DNA from: Posidonia oceanica
Lineage: Eukaryota > Streptophyta > Magnoliopsida > Alismatales > Posidoniaceae
Assembly: GCA_037176725.1 (NCBI GenBank)
Contig: JAZBRS010000076.1
Coordinates: 121,911,001 to 121,975,000 of the forward strand
Length of the DNA: 64,000 nucleotides
Direction: 5' to 3'
In this document: positions 49,101-61,402 of the stretch, piece after piece
Position numbering within the stretch: the stretch's first letter is position 1
How the letters are laid out: every line of letters begins with the position of its first letter
Program-made: the position numbers and the translations under genes
The notes under the pieces: model-generated
Seen by the model: the letters and a program-made list of their open reading frames with translations, nothing else
Databases searched by the model: none
Told to the model about the DNA's origin: nothing

Positions 49101-52100
49101 TTCTTGGCGGTGCGGCCTTGATTTGGCTTGCACCAATCATTCCTGACCTCTTCGGGGACTTGTTAGGGCATGCACCTACCATTCCTAGCGGTCCAGTCTT
49201 GATAAGGCATGCACTTATCATTCCTGAACTCTTCTGGGTCTTGATAAGACTTGCACCTATCATTCCTGGTGGTTCGGCCATGATAAGTCTTGCACTTTTC
49301 ATTCCTAAGCTATTCCGGGTCTTGGTAGGGCCTGAACCAATCACTCCCGGCGGTCTAGTCGTGATAAGGCTTGCTCTTATCATTCTTGACCTCTTCAGGG
49401 TCTTGATAGGTCTTGCACCAATCATTCCCGGCGGTTTGGTCTTGATAAGGCTTCCACTTATCATTCCAGACCTCTACCGGGTCTTGATAGGGCATGCACA
49501 TATCATTCGTAGTGGTTCGGTCATGATAAGGCTTGCACTTACAATTCCTGACCTCTCCCTTGGTCTTGATAGGGCTCACACCAACCAGTCCAGGCGGTCC
49601 GGTCAAGACAAGGCTTGCACTTATCATTCCTGTCCTCACCCACGGTCTTGAAAGGGCTTGCGCCTATCATTCCTGGCGGTCCGGTCATGATAAGGGTTGC
49701 ACATATCATTCCTGACCATTTCTGGGTCTTGATAGGTCTTGCTCTATCATTTCTAGACGTCTGGTCTTGACTAGGCTTGCACTTATCAATCCTGACTTCT
49801 TCCGAGTCTTGATTGGGCTTGAGCGAATCATTCATGGCGGTCCGATCATGATAAGGATTGCAATTAGCAATCCTGACCTCTTCCTAGTCTTGAAAGGGCT
49901 TGCACCCATCATTCCTAGTGGTCCGGTCTTGATTCGGCTTGCTCATACCATTCCTGACCTCTTCCTGGTCTTGATAGGGCTTGCACATATCATTCTTGGC
50001 GGTCCGGTCTTGATAAGTCTTGCACTTATCATTCCGGACCACTCCCATGATCTTGATGGGGCCTGCACCTCTCATTCCTAGCAGTACGGTCATGATAAGG
50101 CATGCACTTGTCATTCCGAACCTCGTCTGGGTCATGATTGGGCGTGCGCCTAACATTCTTGGCAGTCCGATCTTGATAAGGCTTGCACTTATCATTCCGG
50201 ACCTCTTCTGGGTCTTGATAGGGCTTGTAGCTATCATTCATGGCGGTCCGGTCATGAAAAGGCTTGCACTTATCATTCTTGACCTCTTCAGGGTCTTGAT
50301 GGGGCTTGCACCAATCATTCCGGGAGGTTCGGTCTAGAAACGGCTTGCACGTATCATTCTTGACCACTTCTGGGCTTTGATAGGGCAATCACCTAACATT
50401 CCTAGCAGTCCGGTCATGATATGCCTTGCACTTATCATTCCTAACCTCTTCCGGGTCATGATAGGGCTTGCTCCTATCTTTCCTGGCAGTCCGGTCTTGA
50501 TAAGGCTTGCACTTATCATTCCAGACCTCTACCAGATCATGATAGGGCTTGCACCGATCATTCCTGGCAGTCTGGTCTTGATAAGGCTTGCACTTATCGT
50601 ACCTGACCTCTTCCGGGTCTTGATAGGGCATGCACCGATCATTCCTGGCGGTCCGGTCTTGATAGGGCTTGCAGTTATCGATCTTGACCTCTTCCGGGTC
50701 CTGATAGGGCTTGCACCTATCATTCCTGGTGGTCTGGTCTTGATAAGGCTTGCACTTATCATCCTTCGCCTCTTCTAGGACTTGATTGGGCTTGCACCTA
50801 TCATTCCAGGTGATCCGGTCTTGGTATGGCTTGACCTTATCATTCCTGACCTCTTTCGGGTCTAGATAAGGCTAGCACCGAACATTCCTAGCGGTCAGAT
50901 CTTGATAAGGCATGCACTAATCACTCCTTACCTCCTACGGGTCTCGATAGGGCTTGCCCCAAACATTCCGGGTGGTCCGGACTTGATAAGGCATGCACTT
51001 ATCATTCCTGACCACTTCTGGTTCTTGATAGGGCATGCACCAATCATTCCTGGTGGTCCGTTCTTGAGAAGTCTTGCACTTATCAATCCTGACCTCTTTC
51101 GGTTCTGCATAGGGCTTGCTCCTAGCATTCCTGGCGGTCTGGTCATGATATGGCTTGCATTTATCATTCCTGACATCTTCTGGGTCTTGATAGTGCTTGC
51201 ACCTATCATTCCTGGTGGTCCGGTCTTGAAAAAGCTTGCACATATCACTCTTGACCTCTGCCGGGTCTTGGTAGGGCTTGCACCTATCAATCTTGGCGGT
51301 CCAGTCTTGGTAAGGCTTGCTCTTATCATTCCCGACCTCTTCGGGGTCATGAAAGGGCTTGCACCCATCATTCCCGGCGATCCGGTCATCATAAGGCATG
51401 CACTTATCATTCCAGACCTCCTCCGGGTCATGATAGGGCATGCACCTATCATTCCGAGCGGTCCGGTAATGAAAAGGCTTGCAATTATCATTCCTCACAT
51501 CTTCCGGGTCTTGATAGGGCTTGCACATATCTTTCATGGCGGTCCAATCTTGATAGGGCTTGCCCCTATCATTCCTAGTGGTCCAGTCCTGATAAGGCTT
51601 GCACAAATCGTTCCCGGCCTCCTCCGGGTCATGATAGGGCTTACGCCTATCATTTCAGGTAGTCCGGTCATGATAAGGCTTGCACTTATCATTCCAGACC
51701 TCCTCCAAGTCTTAATAGGGCTTGCACTTATCATTCCTGGCAGTCCGGTCTTGATAAGGCATGCACTTATCATACTTGACCTCTTCCAAGTCTTGATAGG
51801 GCTTGCACCTATCAATCCTCACGGTCCGGTCCAGATCTGGCTTGCACTTATCATTCTAGACCACTTCCGGGTCTAGATAGGGCGTGCACCGATCATTCCT
51901 GGCGGTCCGGTCTTGATGTGGCTTGCACGTATCATTCTAGACTTGTTCCTAGTCTTCATAGGGCTTGCACCTATCATTCCTGGCGGTCCGGTCATGATAA
52001 GGCTTGCACTTATCAATCCTGACCTCCCCCTGGGTATTCATACGGCTTGCACCGATCATTCCTGGCGGTCCGCTCATGATAAGGCTTGCACTTGTCGTTC

Positions 52101-54573
52101 CAGACCTCTTATAGGTCTTGATAGGGCTTGCTCAATCATTCCTGGCGGTCTGGTCTTGATTAGGCTAGCGCTTATCACTACAGACCCCTTCCGGTCTTGA
52201 TATGGCTCGCACATATCATTCCTGACCTCTTCCGGGTCTTGATAGGGCATGCACCTATCATTCTTGGCGGTCCGGTCATGATAAGGCTTGCACTAATCAT
52301 TCCTGACCTCTTCCGAGTCTTGATAGGGCATGCACCTACCATTCCCGACGGTCCAGTCTTGATAAGGCTTGCACTTATCATTCCTAAACTCTTCCTGGTC
52401 TTGATAGGAATTGCACCTATCCTTCCTCGGGTTTCGGCCTTGATAAGTCTTGCACTTTTCATTCCTGACCAATTCCGGGTCTTGGTATGGCTTGAACCAA
52501 TCACTCCCGGTGGTCCGGTCTTGATAAGGCTTGCTCTTATCACTCTTGACCTCCTCCGGGTCTTGATAGGGCTTGCACCTATCATTCCCTGCGGTCCGGT
52601 CTTGATAAGGCTTCCACTAATCATTCCAGACTTCTTCCGGGTCTAGATAGTGAATGCACATATCATTCTTGGTGGTTCGGTCTTGATAAGGCTTGCACTT
52701 ATAATTTCTGACCACTCCCTTGGTCGTGATAGGGCTCGCACCAACCAGTCCATGCGGTCCGGTCTTGATAAGGCTTGCACTTATCATTCCTGTCCTCTCC
52801 TTGGCTCTTGAAAGTGCATGCACCTATCATTCCTGGCGGTCCGGTCATGGTAAGGCTTGCGCTTGCCAATCCTGACCTCTTTCGGGTCCTGATAGGTCTT
52901 GCTCTATCATTCCGGGAAGTCTAGTCTTGACTAGGCTAGCACTTATCATTCCTGACCTCTCTCGCGTCGTGATTGGGCTTGCGCCAATCATTCATGGCGG
53001 TTCGGTTATGATAAGGCTTGCACGTATCATTCCTGACCTCTTCCGGGTCTTGAAAGGGCTTGCACCTATCATTCCTGGTGGTCCGGTCTTGATTAGGCTT
53101 TCTCTTACTATTCCTGACCTCTTCCTGGTCTTGATTGGGCTTGCACATATCAATCTTGGTGGTCCGGTCTTGATAAGTCTTGCACTTATCATTCCTGACC
53201 TCTCCCTTCGTCTTGATAGGGCTTGCACCTATCATTCCTGGCAGTCCGGTCCTGATAAGGCTTGCACTTGTCAATCCTGACCTCTTCTGGGTCAAGATTG
53301 GGCTTGCGCCTAACATTCTTGGCGGTCCGGTCTTGAAAAGGCTTGCACTTATCATTCCTGACCTCTTTCGGGTCTTGATTGGGCATGTAGCTTTCATTTC
53401 TAGTGGTCCGGTCATGATAAGGCTTGCACTTATCATTCCTGACCTCTTCAAGGTCTTGATAGGGCTTGCACCTATCATTCCGGGCGGTTCGGTGTTGATA
53501 CGGCTTGCACGTATCATTCTTGACCACTTCAGGTATTTGATAGGGCTATCACCTAACATTCCAAGCGGTCCGGTCATGATAAGGATTGCACTTATCATTC
53601 CTGACCTCTTCTGGGTCTTGATAGCACTTGCTCCTATCTTTCGTGGCGGTCCTGTCATGATAAGGCTTGCACTTATCATTTCAGACCTCTTCTGGGTCAT
53701 GATAGGGCTTGCGCCTATCTTTCCTAGCGGTCCGGTCTTGATAAGGCTTCCACTAATCATTCCAGACTTCTTCCGGGTCTAGATAGTGAATGCACATATC
53801 ATTTTTGGTGGTTCGGTCTTCATAAGGCTTGCACTTATAATTTCTGACCACTCCCTTGGTCGTGATAGGGCTCGCACCAACCAGTCCATGCGGTCCAATC
53901 TTGATAAGGCTTGCACTTATCATTCCTGTCCTCTCCCTGGCTCTTGAAAGTGCATGCACCTATCATTCCTGGCGGTCCGGTCATGGTGAGGCTTGCACTT
54001 GCCATTCCTGACCTCTTTCGGGTCTTGATAGGTCTTACTCTATCATTCCGGGACGTCTTGTCTTGACTAGGCTAGCACTTATCATTCCTGACCTCTTCCG
54101 AGTCGTGATTGGGCTTGCGCCAATCATTCATGGCGGTTCGGTCATGATAAGGCTTGCACGTATCATTCCTGACCTCTTCTGGGTCTCGAAAGGGCTTGCA
54201 CCTATCATTCCTGGTGGTCCGGTCTTGATTAGGCTTTCTCTTACTATTCCTGACCTCTTCCTGGTCTTGATAGGGCTTGCACATATCATTCTTGGCGGTC
54301 CGGTCTTGATATGTCTTGCACTTATCATTCCCGACCTCTCCTGTGATCTTGATAGGGATTGCACCTCTCATTCCTGGCGGTACGGTCAAGATATGGCATG
54401 CACTTGTCATTCCGGACCACGTCTGGGTCATGATTGGGCTTGCGCCTAACATTCTTGGCGGTCCGATCTTGATAAGGCTTGCACTTATCATTCCTGACCT
54501 CTTCCAGCTCTTGATAGGGCTTGTAGCTATCATTCCTGGCAGTCCGGTCATGATAAGGCTTGCACTTATCGTT

Positions 54574-54578
54574 CCTGG
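54574..54578 (+). other. Target site duplication, left (CCTGG)
   Basis: Five bases directly before the solo LTR, identical to 60516-60520 directly after it. Five base pairs is the usual Ty3/gypsy duplication. Confidence 0.9.
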
Positions 54579-54649
54579 TGTTGACACCCCATCTTGGCAG
54601 GCCCGGACCCTTGGAGCCCTCTTGGTGATTGCTGGATCAAACCCCAACC

Positions 54650-54658
54650 AAACCCTAA
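54650..54658 (+). promoter_or_regulatory. Telobox near solo LTR start
   Basis: AAACCCTAA, followed by a second CCCTAA unit. Others in this U3 are at 55518-55526, 55755-55763 and 55944-55952; three of the four have a counterpart in LTR A. Confidence 0.5.
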
Positions 54659-56437
54659 CCCTAATCCTCCTCTCTACCCTTCAAAATCAGCCTGTTTTGA
54701 CCTAAACCTTTACCCCCCTTCCCAACCTCAAAACCTAACCAAAATCCATAGGAAAACCCACCACTATCCGCCCAACAAGCCTACCCAAAAACCTAGAAAT
54801 TTCCAAACCTAACCCATTCCCAAAAACCATAGAAAACCTAGGTGAAACTACCCTTTTTCTACACCTTGAAACCCCTCCAAAACCTCCTTAGAATCAAACC
54901 AAAACTTCAGAAGCAAGACTTCAAACCCTAGACTACCCACTCACCAATTCTCACCCCATTTCAAGACCATTAAGACCCTCTTTCACCCAAATTATCCTTT
55001 TCTCTCTCCGGGATTATCATTTTCTCTCTCCTGATTATCATCTCTCTTTTCATCCCTTTCTTATCCTTTTTCTGGTCTGGCTGTGGGCCCCCTCTGTGCT
55101 TCTATCCTTCCTCTATCTTATCCCTATTTTTACTTTATTTTTAACACTTTTTCTGAATTTTAAAAAATCGTTTTCCTCCAACCTATCTCTTTTCCTCTTA
55201 TCTCCCTCTTTTTTCCATTTCTTTCTTCCTTCTCTTTTTCTTTTCTCCCTTCTGCAAAAATCCACAAAAACCCATAAAAATATGTAAAATCTTAAAACAC
55301 AAAAGAAACAAATCAGAACCCTAAGAAAAACAATTGAAAAATGTTAAACAAGCAATTAACAACTTAATCTTAACTAAATCAAGCTAAAAGGAAAACCAAA
55401 CATGCAAGCTAAAAAATGCAAAACAAATCAAAAGAAAACACTGAAAAATCAACAAAAAAGCTAAAATAAAATCAAAACCCACCAAAAATAAAAACCCCAC
55501 CAGAAGAATTAAAAGACAAACCCTAAAAAGGAGAATTAAAAATCAAACACTAAAACAAGTAATTAAAGAAGGCAAAAGACTTAACCTAATAAACATAAGA
55601 AAACCAAGTTAAAAACTTAATTAAAAAGGAAAAGAAAAACACATCTGAAAGACTTAAAAAACACTCTATCAAACCAGAAAAACCCGACTAAAAAACTTCA
55701 AAGAAAATCAATAAATAAAAAATCAAAACATAACTTAAAAGACTTAAGAAGGAAAAACCCTAAGAAGACTACAACTTAAAAATCTAAAAAACATCCTGAT
55801 TAATGGGAAAATAAATCCTAAAAAAATCCTAATCAACATCCTAAGTGTCCAGCAAGGGAAATACAATTTTTAAAACAATTTAAAAAAGGTTTAACAAACA
55901 TTTAATCAAGTGAAAACCAATTAAAAACAAAACCAAAGCCCTAAAACCCTAATCAAGCCCAAAACACATTAATCAACTCAAAATAACCATTAAAAATTTT
56001 AATTAAAATCCTAATCCACAGCACAACCCTTCAGGCATTTTTATTTATTTTTAGTTCCTTTTTACTGATTTTATTTCCCCATTCTACCCTCTCTTTCTTT
56101 CTTACTCTTCTTTTTCATTCTTTCTTTTCTTTATTGGGCTCAATCCAGCCCGTTTCCTTTTTTCATTTATTTCTTTGTTTTTTCCTTCAGCCCGCGCGGT
56201 CCGGCCCACGCCCCTCCTTCTCCTTCTGCAGATTTTTTCTGTAGTTCTTCCTGTGAGCGGCCGGCTACAGCTTTCCCTCCGTGGTTTTGAATTTGAGCTT
56301 CCATCATTTCAATCCACAGAGCTCGCCGCCTCTCCTTCCTCTCTGCGGCTTTTCCGGAGCCGGTCGTCCCGTCCTCTCTGCTGCAGTGGCCGCTGCTAAT
56401 TTCAAATTCAGCCCGTGCCCAACAGCGCCTCCTCCGG

Positions 56438-56444
56438 ATATAAG
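56438..56444 (+). promoter_or_regulatory. TATA-like box of solo LTR
   Basis: ATATAAG, position-matched to the box in LTR A. A transcript from here would run through the 4 kb R/U5 part and into the satellite from 60516. Confidence 0.6.
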
Positions 56445-59136
56445 CCGTCCGTTCCTTCAATCCAGGGAGAAGGAAGAACGAGTGTGAGCAAGCAAGTGCG
56501 AGTGACAATCCAGAACCAGAGAGAGCAGACCTGAGAGCGAACCAGAGGCCAAAATTCCAGCAATTTCCTCCACCAGTGCGAACCTCCTCCTTCTCCTCTT
56601 TACCTCCCAATCTCCAGAGAGAAGAGAGCAGTGAGAGTAGAGCTTGAGAGAGCCTTGGCATCCTGGAGAGAGACCTGGATCCCAGAGCAATCCCCACCTG
56701 AAGCCTTCCCCATTCCCATCCAGAAATCTTCAGAAAAACTTCCTCCACCTTTCCCAGTAAACCAAGCCCCGTCCAAGCCTTCATCCTTCTCCCAATTCCT
56801 CCCCCAACTTCACCCAACAACCAGCCTTCATCCCCCGATTTCCCATTGCCTTTTCACCATCTAAACTACTCTGAAACACCACCTGACCTCAACTGCAACC
56901 CAACGCAACTCACTTCACAATTCCCATCACCTCAGCATACAGCCTTCTCCCAAAATTCACCCAAGTATTCACCAAACCATCACCTTCCAGAAGCACCAAA
57001 CATCAAACCTAACCACTTACCATGGCCCCGGAACTCCACTACAAACACTTAAACCACCTTCTGTCCAGAAATCAACCATCTCTCCAATTTCTCTCCACAG
57101 TCTCCCAAAAGCCAATCCGACCACCCAGAACCCTTCGCCGGACCTCCAGCAACCTCCCGAAGGGCTCCATCCGAGCCGACGAGTAGCAGACACCCCCCCG
57201 GCCTCCGGCTGTCACCTGTGAACCCAAATCAGCCGAATCACCACCTGAGCTGCGAAGCTTCCGTCTGACCACCTGGGAAGCTCCGGAGGATCGTTCTGAG
57301 GCGACTCCAGCCCTCGCGAGCAGCGGACGACGCCCACAGCGACCGGACGGCCTCCACCGGCGACTACTGAAGCCACCGACGTCGGGAGGACATCTCAGAC
57401 GCGGACCACGGTAAATCTTCCTTCCCTTAGCCTCCTCTTCCTCTTCTCTTGCTTCCCCAGCCTTTAGAATAGGTTTTCCGGCCCCCTGTTCCGTTTCGGC
57501 TCGCCGGTCCGGTCGTCTTCCCCGGCGACGTTCTCCGGTCTTCGCGACGATTCGGCCAGCGGAACGCGACCCTCGTGATCCCCGGAGCTCCGCACAGACG
57601 GCAGGTGACTCCTCCGGTCTTCAGAACGCAGCTCCACTGCGTCGAGTGGCCGGACCGAGTTCCAGAAGTCCTACAGACCTCCGATGAGCATTCTGGCGCG
57701 TTCCAGGCATCGTCGTCCCTCGCCGATCGTCGCCCTGCCTCCGTCAGCCCCAGGAGCAGCACCTCCGCCCTCCCGCGCGTCTCCAAGCCCCCTATGCCGG
57801 CGTTCATGGGTGCTGGCAGCTTGCTGCTACAGTGCCCATGGCTGCCGGCTTTTACTGTGTATTTATTTTGTCCTAGCTAAAGTTTTTAGGTAAATATTGC
57901 ATATTTGGTTTAAGTTTCTGTCATTTTACATTCTAGTCCTTATTTCATTTAATCTACTGTATTTTTGAATCAAAATCATATTAAATTGCATGATCTGTTT
58001 ATGGTTTTCAGTATTTACAATTTGGTCCATTTACTATGCGGTGCTGTTATTTAATTTTGCAGTTTAGTCCCTCTATTTTCGATTTTTGCATATAGGTCCT
58101 GTAGTGGATCAGTTCATTTATTTGCTTGCATTTTACCATACTGCATTGCATTCTAGGTCCATGCATGTTTCTGATTTTGCATATAGGTCCATGCACTGTA
58201 GGAACTTAGCTTTTATTTTCTTATTTTGCATACTGCATTGCATTTCCTTCCCTCTGATTTTTCATATTTGCATTTAGGTCCATTTTAAATGGACAGTAGC
58301 TGTTATGCATGTATTTTGGCTTATTGTATTGCATTTTCAACCCTGTTTTTTCCAAAAATCACACATCAGTCCTGTTCCCTGTTTTTCAGAGCATTTTTTC
58401 TATGTAAAATTGCATATTTGACCCCTGCATGATTTGAAAATCACACATAGGTCCTTGCATCTTTTAAAAAATCATGTGAAAAGACCATTTTGCCCCTAGG
58501 TTGCATCCTAGCTCCTATGCTTACCAAATTGCATATAGACCCTCCACTAGCATTCCCAGACTCCCTAGAACCCTGTTTTCTGGAAAATTTGCGTTTTAGA
58601 CCCCAGTTTTCTTAAAATTGCTTTCTGATCCCTTTCTGCTTTCAAAAACCTCTTTCAAAGCATACCCCCTTTTCAAAATAGCTTTCTGAGCCTAGTTTTT
58701 TGCAAAATGGACCCGTGTCCTCCCCTGTTTTCGAAATCCTTTCCTGTGGACCCCTATTTTCTGGAAAATTTGCATTTTTAGCCCCTTTTCTTTTTCAAAA
58801 TGCTTTCTGAACTCCTGACTTTTCCCAGTTTCTTCTCTTTGCTTTTTCTCGCTTTTGCACGCATCCTGCATCCATCTAGTCTTGCATTTTAGCATCTTCT
58901 TGCACACACCAAGCACTTTTAGCTCCCCTTCACCTGGGAGGACCTTTTGCACACCCTTAGGACCTCCTGAACACCTAGATCTGTTCTTCTCCCCTGTTCT
59001 GGCCCTTCTGCCTTGAAGCTGCGATATCTTCCAATCCGGCCGTTGGATCTTCTCAAGTAAGCTGCCTAGGCGACCGCAGCGAAGCGCTCTTCAGCATGGA
59101 CCAGATAGATTTCAGATCAGGCTCCCGGATTTCCAG

Positions 59137-59138
59137 GT
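59137..59138 (+). promoter_or_regulatory. Conserved splice-donor-like site, solo LTR
   Basis: CAG|GTATGT within a block that is nearly identical to LTR A and similar in LTR C. Confidence 0.45.
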
Positions 59139-59589
59139 ATGTCCTCCTGAACCCCTGCATTGCATTCATTTGCATGCCGTTTGCACAGTTTTCCTTGTTT
59201 TCGCTTTCTATCTCTTTGAGCATGTAGAATAGGGCCTCCCCTTTCTGCTTGTATCTTCCAATCCCCGTTTCGCGTATTCTTGAGTGTTTTGTGTTGTGTT
59301 TTCCCTGGATTTATCACTTAATGTGACTTTCTTCCCCCTTTTCCACGATCCGATCGCATCGTGAGCTTTGGGCAGCGTGCGAGACACACCGTGGAACGGT
59401 TTAGTGGGAAACAGTCGCAAAGAGGTGGTAATCCCTCCGTTTGCACACTCTCCTCTCCGTAGGTCTTCACACCTACTCTGAGCGGTCCTAAACGACGTCT
59501 GTTCTTACGCATGCGTTGTCTTGCCTCCCCTTTTGCCTCTTCTGATCTTTTCTCTGCATTCTCGCATTCGCATGGCTTTTCCGGGGTTT

Positions 59590-59860
59590 TGCTTCGCTGT
59601 TTTGGCACCGTTTCGCGTGCCCGCTCTCGCTTTGGCACCGTTTTGCGTGCCTGCTTTGCTTTTGCACCGTTCTGCGCGCTCGCTTTCCTTTTGGCACAGT
59701 TTTGCGTGTCTGCTATCGTCTTTTGCATCATTTTGCGTGCCTTTCGGTTTCCTTGTCTCGTTTTGCATGCTGTCTTGCTTTCTCGCTCGTTTTGCGTGCC
59801 GGTTTTGTTCTTTTGCTTCGTTTCGCGTGCGTTGCTCATCTCTCGCCTCGTTTTGCGTGT
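59590..59860 (+). repeat. 30-bp minisatellite in solo LTR
   Basis: Pyrimidine-rich sense units with CGTTTTGCGTGC at roughly 30 nt spacing, the reverse complement of the arrays in LTRs A and C. Unit number and order differ between LTRs. Confidence 0.7.
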
Positions 59861-60172
59861 TTTACGCCATTTTCCCTTGCATGTCGATTGCATTGCAAGG
59901 TTTTCTCGCTGTTTCGCTTTTCCGCCTGCATTTGCATATAGGGCTGTGATGCTTACTGCCTGGAGTTCTCACGAGCTAGGTTTCGCCTGGTTCGGAACAC
60001 AGACAGCGTAGCTGAGCATTTAGAGAGCACGTTTACTTCCTTGCTTTGTTTCTTCCCACTTAGAGCACACCTTGAGCATTCATTTAGGCATTTATAGGCA
60101 CATAGGCATTCAATCCTGCATTTTCCTGCGTATGCGAGCGTAAGCCTAGAAAGACCGATTCTCGGGCGTGTC

Positions 60173-60194
60173 GGGGGTGCCTAACACCTTCCCC
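60173..60194 (+). promoter_or_regulatory. Conserved LTR hairpin, copy B
   Basis: The same 22 nt as in LTRs A and C, about 320 nt before the LTR end. Confidence 0.5.
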
Positions 60195-60515
60195 GCGCGT
60201 AACAGGAGTCCTTACCCTGTCTTCTGGCCCGCAATGACCGTACTGCCCGTATCCTAGGCTAGAGTCATCTCATTTGCATTTGTTTGCATTTGTTTTCTTT
60301 TGCATTGCTTTGCTTTGCATTTCTTGCTCGGTTTTGCGCGTTAATTCACGCATTTCCTCGGTTTTCCTTGTCTCCCGTTAATAGACATGGTGGCGACTCT
60401 AATTTGTCTTATCTTTCCTTTTTCTCCTCGATTTTAAGCATTTTCGAGTTGAGCCTCTTCCTCGGATCCAATCGCCGCTAAATCAGCGAGCCTGATTCCG
60501 ATCGGGATCGCTACA

Positions 60516-60520
60516 CCTGG
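60516..60520 (+). other. Target site duplication, right (CCTGG)
   Basis: Right partner of the duplication around the solo LTR; satellite sequence resumes here in phase. Confidence 0.9.
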
Positions 60521-61402
60521 CCTCTTCAGGGTCTTGATGGGGCTTGCACCTATCCTTCTGGGCGGTTCGGTCTTGATACGGCTTGCACGTATCATTCCTA
60601 ACCACTTCTGGGTTTTGATAGGGCTTTCACCTAACATTCCTAGCGATCCGGTCATGATATGGCTTGCACTTATCATTCCTGACCTCTTCCGGGTCATGAT
60701 AGCACTTGCGCCAATCATTCCTGGTGGTCCGATCATGATAAGGCTTGCACTTATCATTCCTGACCTCTTCCGGGTCATGATAGGGCTTGTGCCTATCTTT
60801 CCTGGCGGTCCGGTCTTGATAAGGCTTGCTCTTATCATTCCAGACCTCTTCCAGATCTTGATAGGGCTTGCACCGATCATTCCTGGCGGTCCAGTCTTGA
60901 TAAGGCTTGCACTTATCATTCTCGACCTCTTCCGGGTCATGATAAGGCTTGCACCTATCATTCCTAGCGGTCCGGTCTTGTTAGGGCTTGCAGTTATCAA
61001 TCCTGACCTCTTCCGGGTCTTGATAGGGCTTGCACTTACCATTCCTGGCGGTCTGGTCTTGATAAGGCTTGCACTTATCGTCCTTGACCTCTTCTAGGTC
61101 TTGATAGGGCTTGCACCATTCATTCCTTGCAGTCCGTTCTTGATAAGGCTTGCACTTATAAATCCTGACCTCTTTCGGCACTATATAGGGCTTGTACCTA
61201 GCATTCCTGGAGGTCTAGTCATGATATGGCTTGCACTTATCATTCCTGACATCTTCCTGGTCTTGATAGTGCTTGCACCTAACATTCCTAGCGGTCTGGT
61301 CTTGAAAAGGCTTGTACATATCACTCCTGACGTCTGCCGGGTCTTGGTAGGGCTTGCATCTATCAATCCTGGCGATCCGGTCTTCGTAAGGCATGCACTT
61401 AT
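60516..61402 (+). repeat. 81-bp satellite array, block after the solo LTR
   Basis: About eleven further units of the same satellite. Phase is continuous with the main block once the solo LTR and one CCTGG are removed, so this is one array split by an insertion. It ends at LTR C and may continue outside the window. Confidence 0.93.

Larger units (their letters stand above)
21862..54578 (+). repeat. 81-bp dimeric satellite array, main block
   Basis: About 400 units of 81 bp. Each unit is a 39 bp half and a 42 bp half that agree over their first 30 positions (TCTTGATARGGCTTGCAC and onward to ATTCCTG) and differ in the tail (GCGGTCCGG versus ACCTCTTCCGGG). Monomers differ by several to many percent, and multi-kilobase blocks are duplicated (below). 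Every half has the dyad TGATANG...CNTATCA. Since 81 is a multiple of three and the consensus lacks stops in three frames, long ORFs (to 412 codons) appear on both strands; none is a credible gene. No other feature interrupts the block. Confidence 0.95.
54579..60515 (+). mobile_element. Solo LTR (copy B) of the same Tat family, 5937 bp
   Basis: Starts TGTTGACACCCC and ends GGGATCGCTACA, is flanked on both sides by satellite and by CCTGG, and has no primer binding site or internal region. It is therefore a solo LTR produced by LTR-LTR recombination. It aligns with LTR A over its whole length in the opposite orientation. U3 is about 54579-56437; R/U5 follows. A GT-type donor motif at 57410 (ACGGTAAAT; A has GAGGTAAAT near 19038) and another at 59137 are conserved with A. 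Small ORFs within it are not called genes. Confidence 0.93.
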
